This document shows positions 63,150 through 64,000 of a DNA stretch of 64,000 bases, piece after piece. Within the stretch, counting starts at the first letter, position 1, and every line of letters starts with the position of its first letter. A program made the position numbers and the translations under genes. Source of the DNA: Mesorhizobium sp. WSM3862 (lineage in GTDB: Bacteria > Pseudomonadota > Alphaproteobacteria > Rhizobiales > Rhizobiaceae); assembly GCF_002294985.1 (NCBI RefSeq), contig NZ_NSGE01000006.1, positions 359,976 through 423,975 on the forward strand, read 5' to 3'. Under the pieces are notes generated by a model. That model ran no database searches and was not told the DNA's origin. It saw only the letters and a program-made list of their open reading frames with translations.

Positions 63150-64000
63150 ATGACACGAGCACCCGTGCGCGAAATCTCCGCGCCCTCCGCACTCCAGGGC
63201 ATCGCCGCCCCGGTCAACACATACGTCCGCCCCGCCGATCCGGCCCCGAGCAGCCTCCACCAGTTGGCCGAGGGTCTCGCCGGGCTGGATGACGGCCTGG
63301 GCTCCTTCATGGCCAAGCGCAAGGCCAAGACCGACGAGGCCGATAAGCAGCGGGCCATCCGGGACTCATACCTCAACAACGGCGAGGGCCAGGACGAGGC
63401 TGTGAAGCGGGGACTTATACCTCCGCACGAGTCCACCACCTACATGAAGTGGTACAAGGCGACCCAGGGCGATGTCCGAGGCCGCCAGCTCATCGACCAG
63501 TTCGACGTGGCCTACAACCAGTGGCCCGACCGCAACTCGGGAGACCCGGAGAAGTTCAAGCAGTTCGTCGGCACGTTCCTCAAGGAGCATGTCGGGGAGG
63601 ATACGGACCCCGAGGTCCTGGCCGGCCTCAACCCGCACCTGGAGCAAATCTTCTCGGGCGGCTACGCGAACTTCACCAAGGACCGCGCCGATACCGTCTA
63701 CGGGGGAGCCTTGGCCGCCACGGGTGCCTCGATGACCGACCACATCAGCAAGGCCGGAGGTGACGCCCGCGCGACCGGCAGGGACATCGACTACGAGGCC
63801 CTTTGGGGTACCCTCATGTCGGAACGCAATGAAGCCCTGAAGCGGAACCTGGAGAAGGACGTGGACGGCTTCATGGTCAGGGGAATCGCAGATAAGTTGA
63901 TTGGCTATTGCCAAGCCGCAAAAGAAGGATTCTTGAGAGGCTTTCTCGTAGCAGAGGAGGCCCGAGTGCGGCTTGTTTTGTCGATCCTGCAAGCAGTTCG
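63150..64000 (+). CDS. Probable phage virion or structural protein, open at window end
   Basis: At least 283 residues from the ATG at 63150 (AGAAAGGACAACGCC upstream), with no stop before the window ends. The start (PSALQGIAAPVNTYVRPADP, then LHQLAEGLAGLDDGLGSFMA) resembles internal virion proteins of podovirus-like phages. Highly charged and helical. After about 63880 codon use changes from G/C-ending to mixed, which could mark a junction. Confidence 0.6.
   Translation, partial: MTRAPVREISAPSALQGIAAPVNTYVRPADPAPSSLHQLAEGLAGLDDGLGSFMAKRKAKTDEADKQRAIRDSYLNNGEGQDEAVKRGLIPPHESTTYMKWYKATQGDVRGRQLIDQFDVAYNQWPDRNSGDPEKFKQFVGTFLKEHVGEDTDPEVLAGLNPHLEQIFSGGYANFTKDRADTVYGGALAATGASMTDHISKAGGDARATGRDIDYEALWGTLMSERNEALKRNLEKDVDGFMVRGIADKLIGYCQAAKEGFLRGFLVAEEARVRLVLSILQAV

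Noticed and set aside
56757..64000. Search for a right attachment-site copy of the tRNA-Thr 3' end
   Set aside because: No second copy of the T-arm/acceptor sequence was found by eye within the window.

Overview
The window looks like a chromosome segment of a Rhizobiales alphaproteobacterium, most likely Mesorhizobium or a close relative. The support is a MucR/Ros-type zinc-finger regulator, a DUF1127 protein, DUF6894 and DUF3606 small proteins, two tandem DUF680-like exported peptides (a family I associate with Mesorhizobium), EcfG-type promoters (GGAAC-N16-CGTT) and high GC. Species cannot be fixed from this sequence.

Layout. (1) 1-8.2 kb: late end of a contractile-tail prophage: baseplate J, DUF2612 baseplate protein, two glycine-rich tail fibres, then a lysis cassette with a holin-like membrane domain fused to a GH24 lysozyme, nested Rz/Rz1 spanins and two tiny membrane proteins, closed by a terminator. 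(2) 8.3-9.9 kb: a tail-to-tail pair, a Gp37/Gp68 (DUF5131) three-Cys protein and its TcmP partner. (3) 10-16 kb: stress-type genes: TMEM175-like channel, frameshifted ATP-dependent DNA ligase, cytochrome c, Mn catalase, DUF6894/DUF3606 operon, phasin-like protein, small proteins; several have EcfG-like promoters. (4) 16.7-45.7 kb: a catabolic, export and sensing island: SDR, aromatic-acid-type efflux operon (DUF1656/HlyD/FUSC), three exported alpha/beta hydrolases, FAD oxidoreductase, VOC protein, MaoC-like protein, GMC oxidoreductase plus Rieske protein, IorAB-type molybdenum oxidoreductase, a six-PAS soluble histidine kinase and two FixJ-type response regulators. (5) 45.7-56 kb: MucR, CheB, a CheB-CheR-PAS-HWE kinase, small helical proteins and several decayed genes. 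(6) 56.7-64 kb: tRNA-Thr(GGT) followed by a tyrosine integrase, a serine resolvase, unknown small genes and an unfinished probable phage virion gene: an element integrated at the tRNA.

The main new observation is a long palindromic promoter motif, arms close to TACAAAGGTATCG / CGATACCTTTGTA, whose right arm runs into a TATAAT-like -10 element at a fixed distance. I find eight full copies and three right-half copies, all between 17.8 and 42.2 kb, in front of otherwise unrelated transcription units (SDR, DUF1127, FUSC efflux, epoxide hydrolase, VOC, SRPBCC-like, IorAB and others). This ties the island into one candidate regulon. The adjacent PAS kinase and FixJ-type regulator are the most obvious candidate controllers, but the dyad position (centred near -24) would also suit a MerR-like activator or a repressor.

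Single-base frameshifts are frequent (ligase, DUF983, FAD oxidoreductase, AraC remnant, hydrolase, SRAP, a small helical protein, an ABC permease). This means either real decay of an accessory region or residual sequencing indels.
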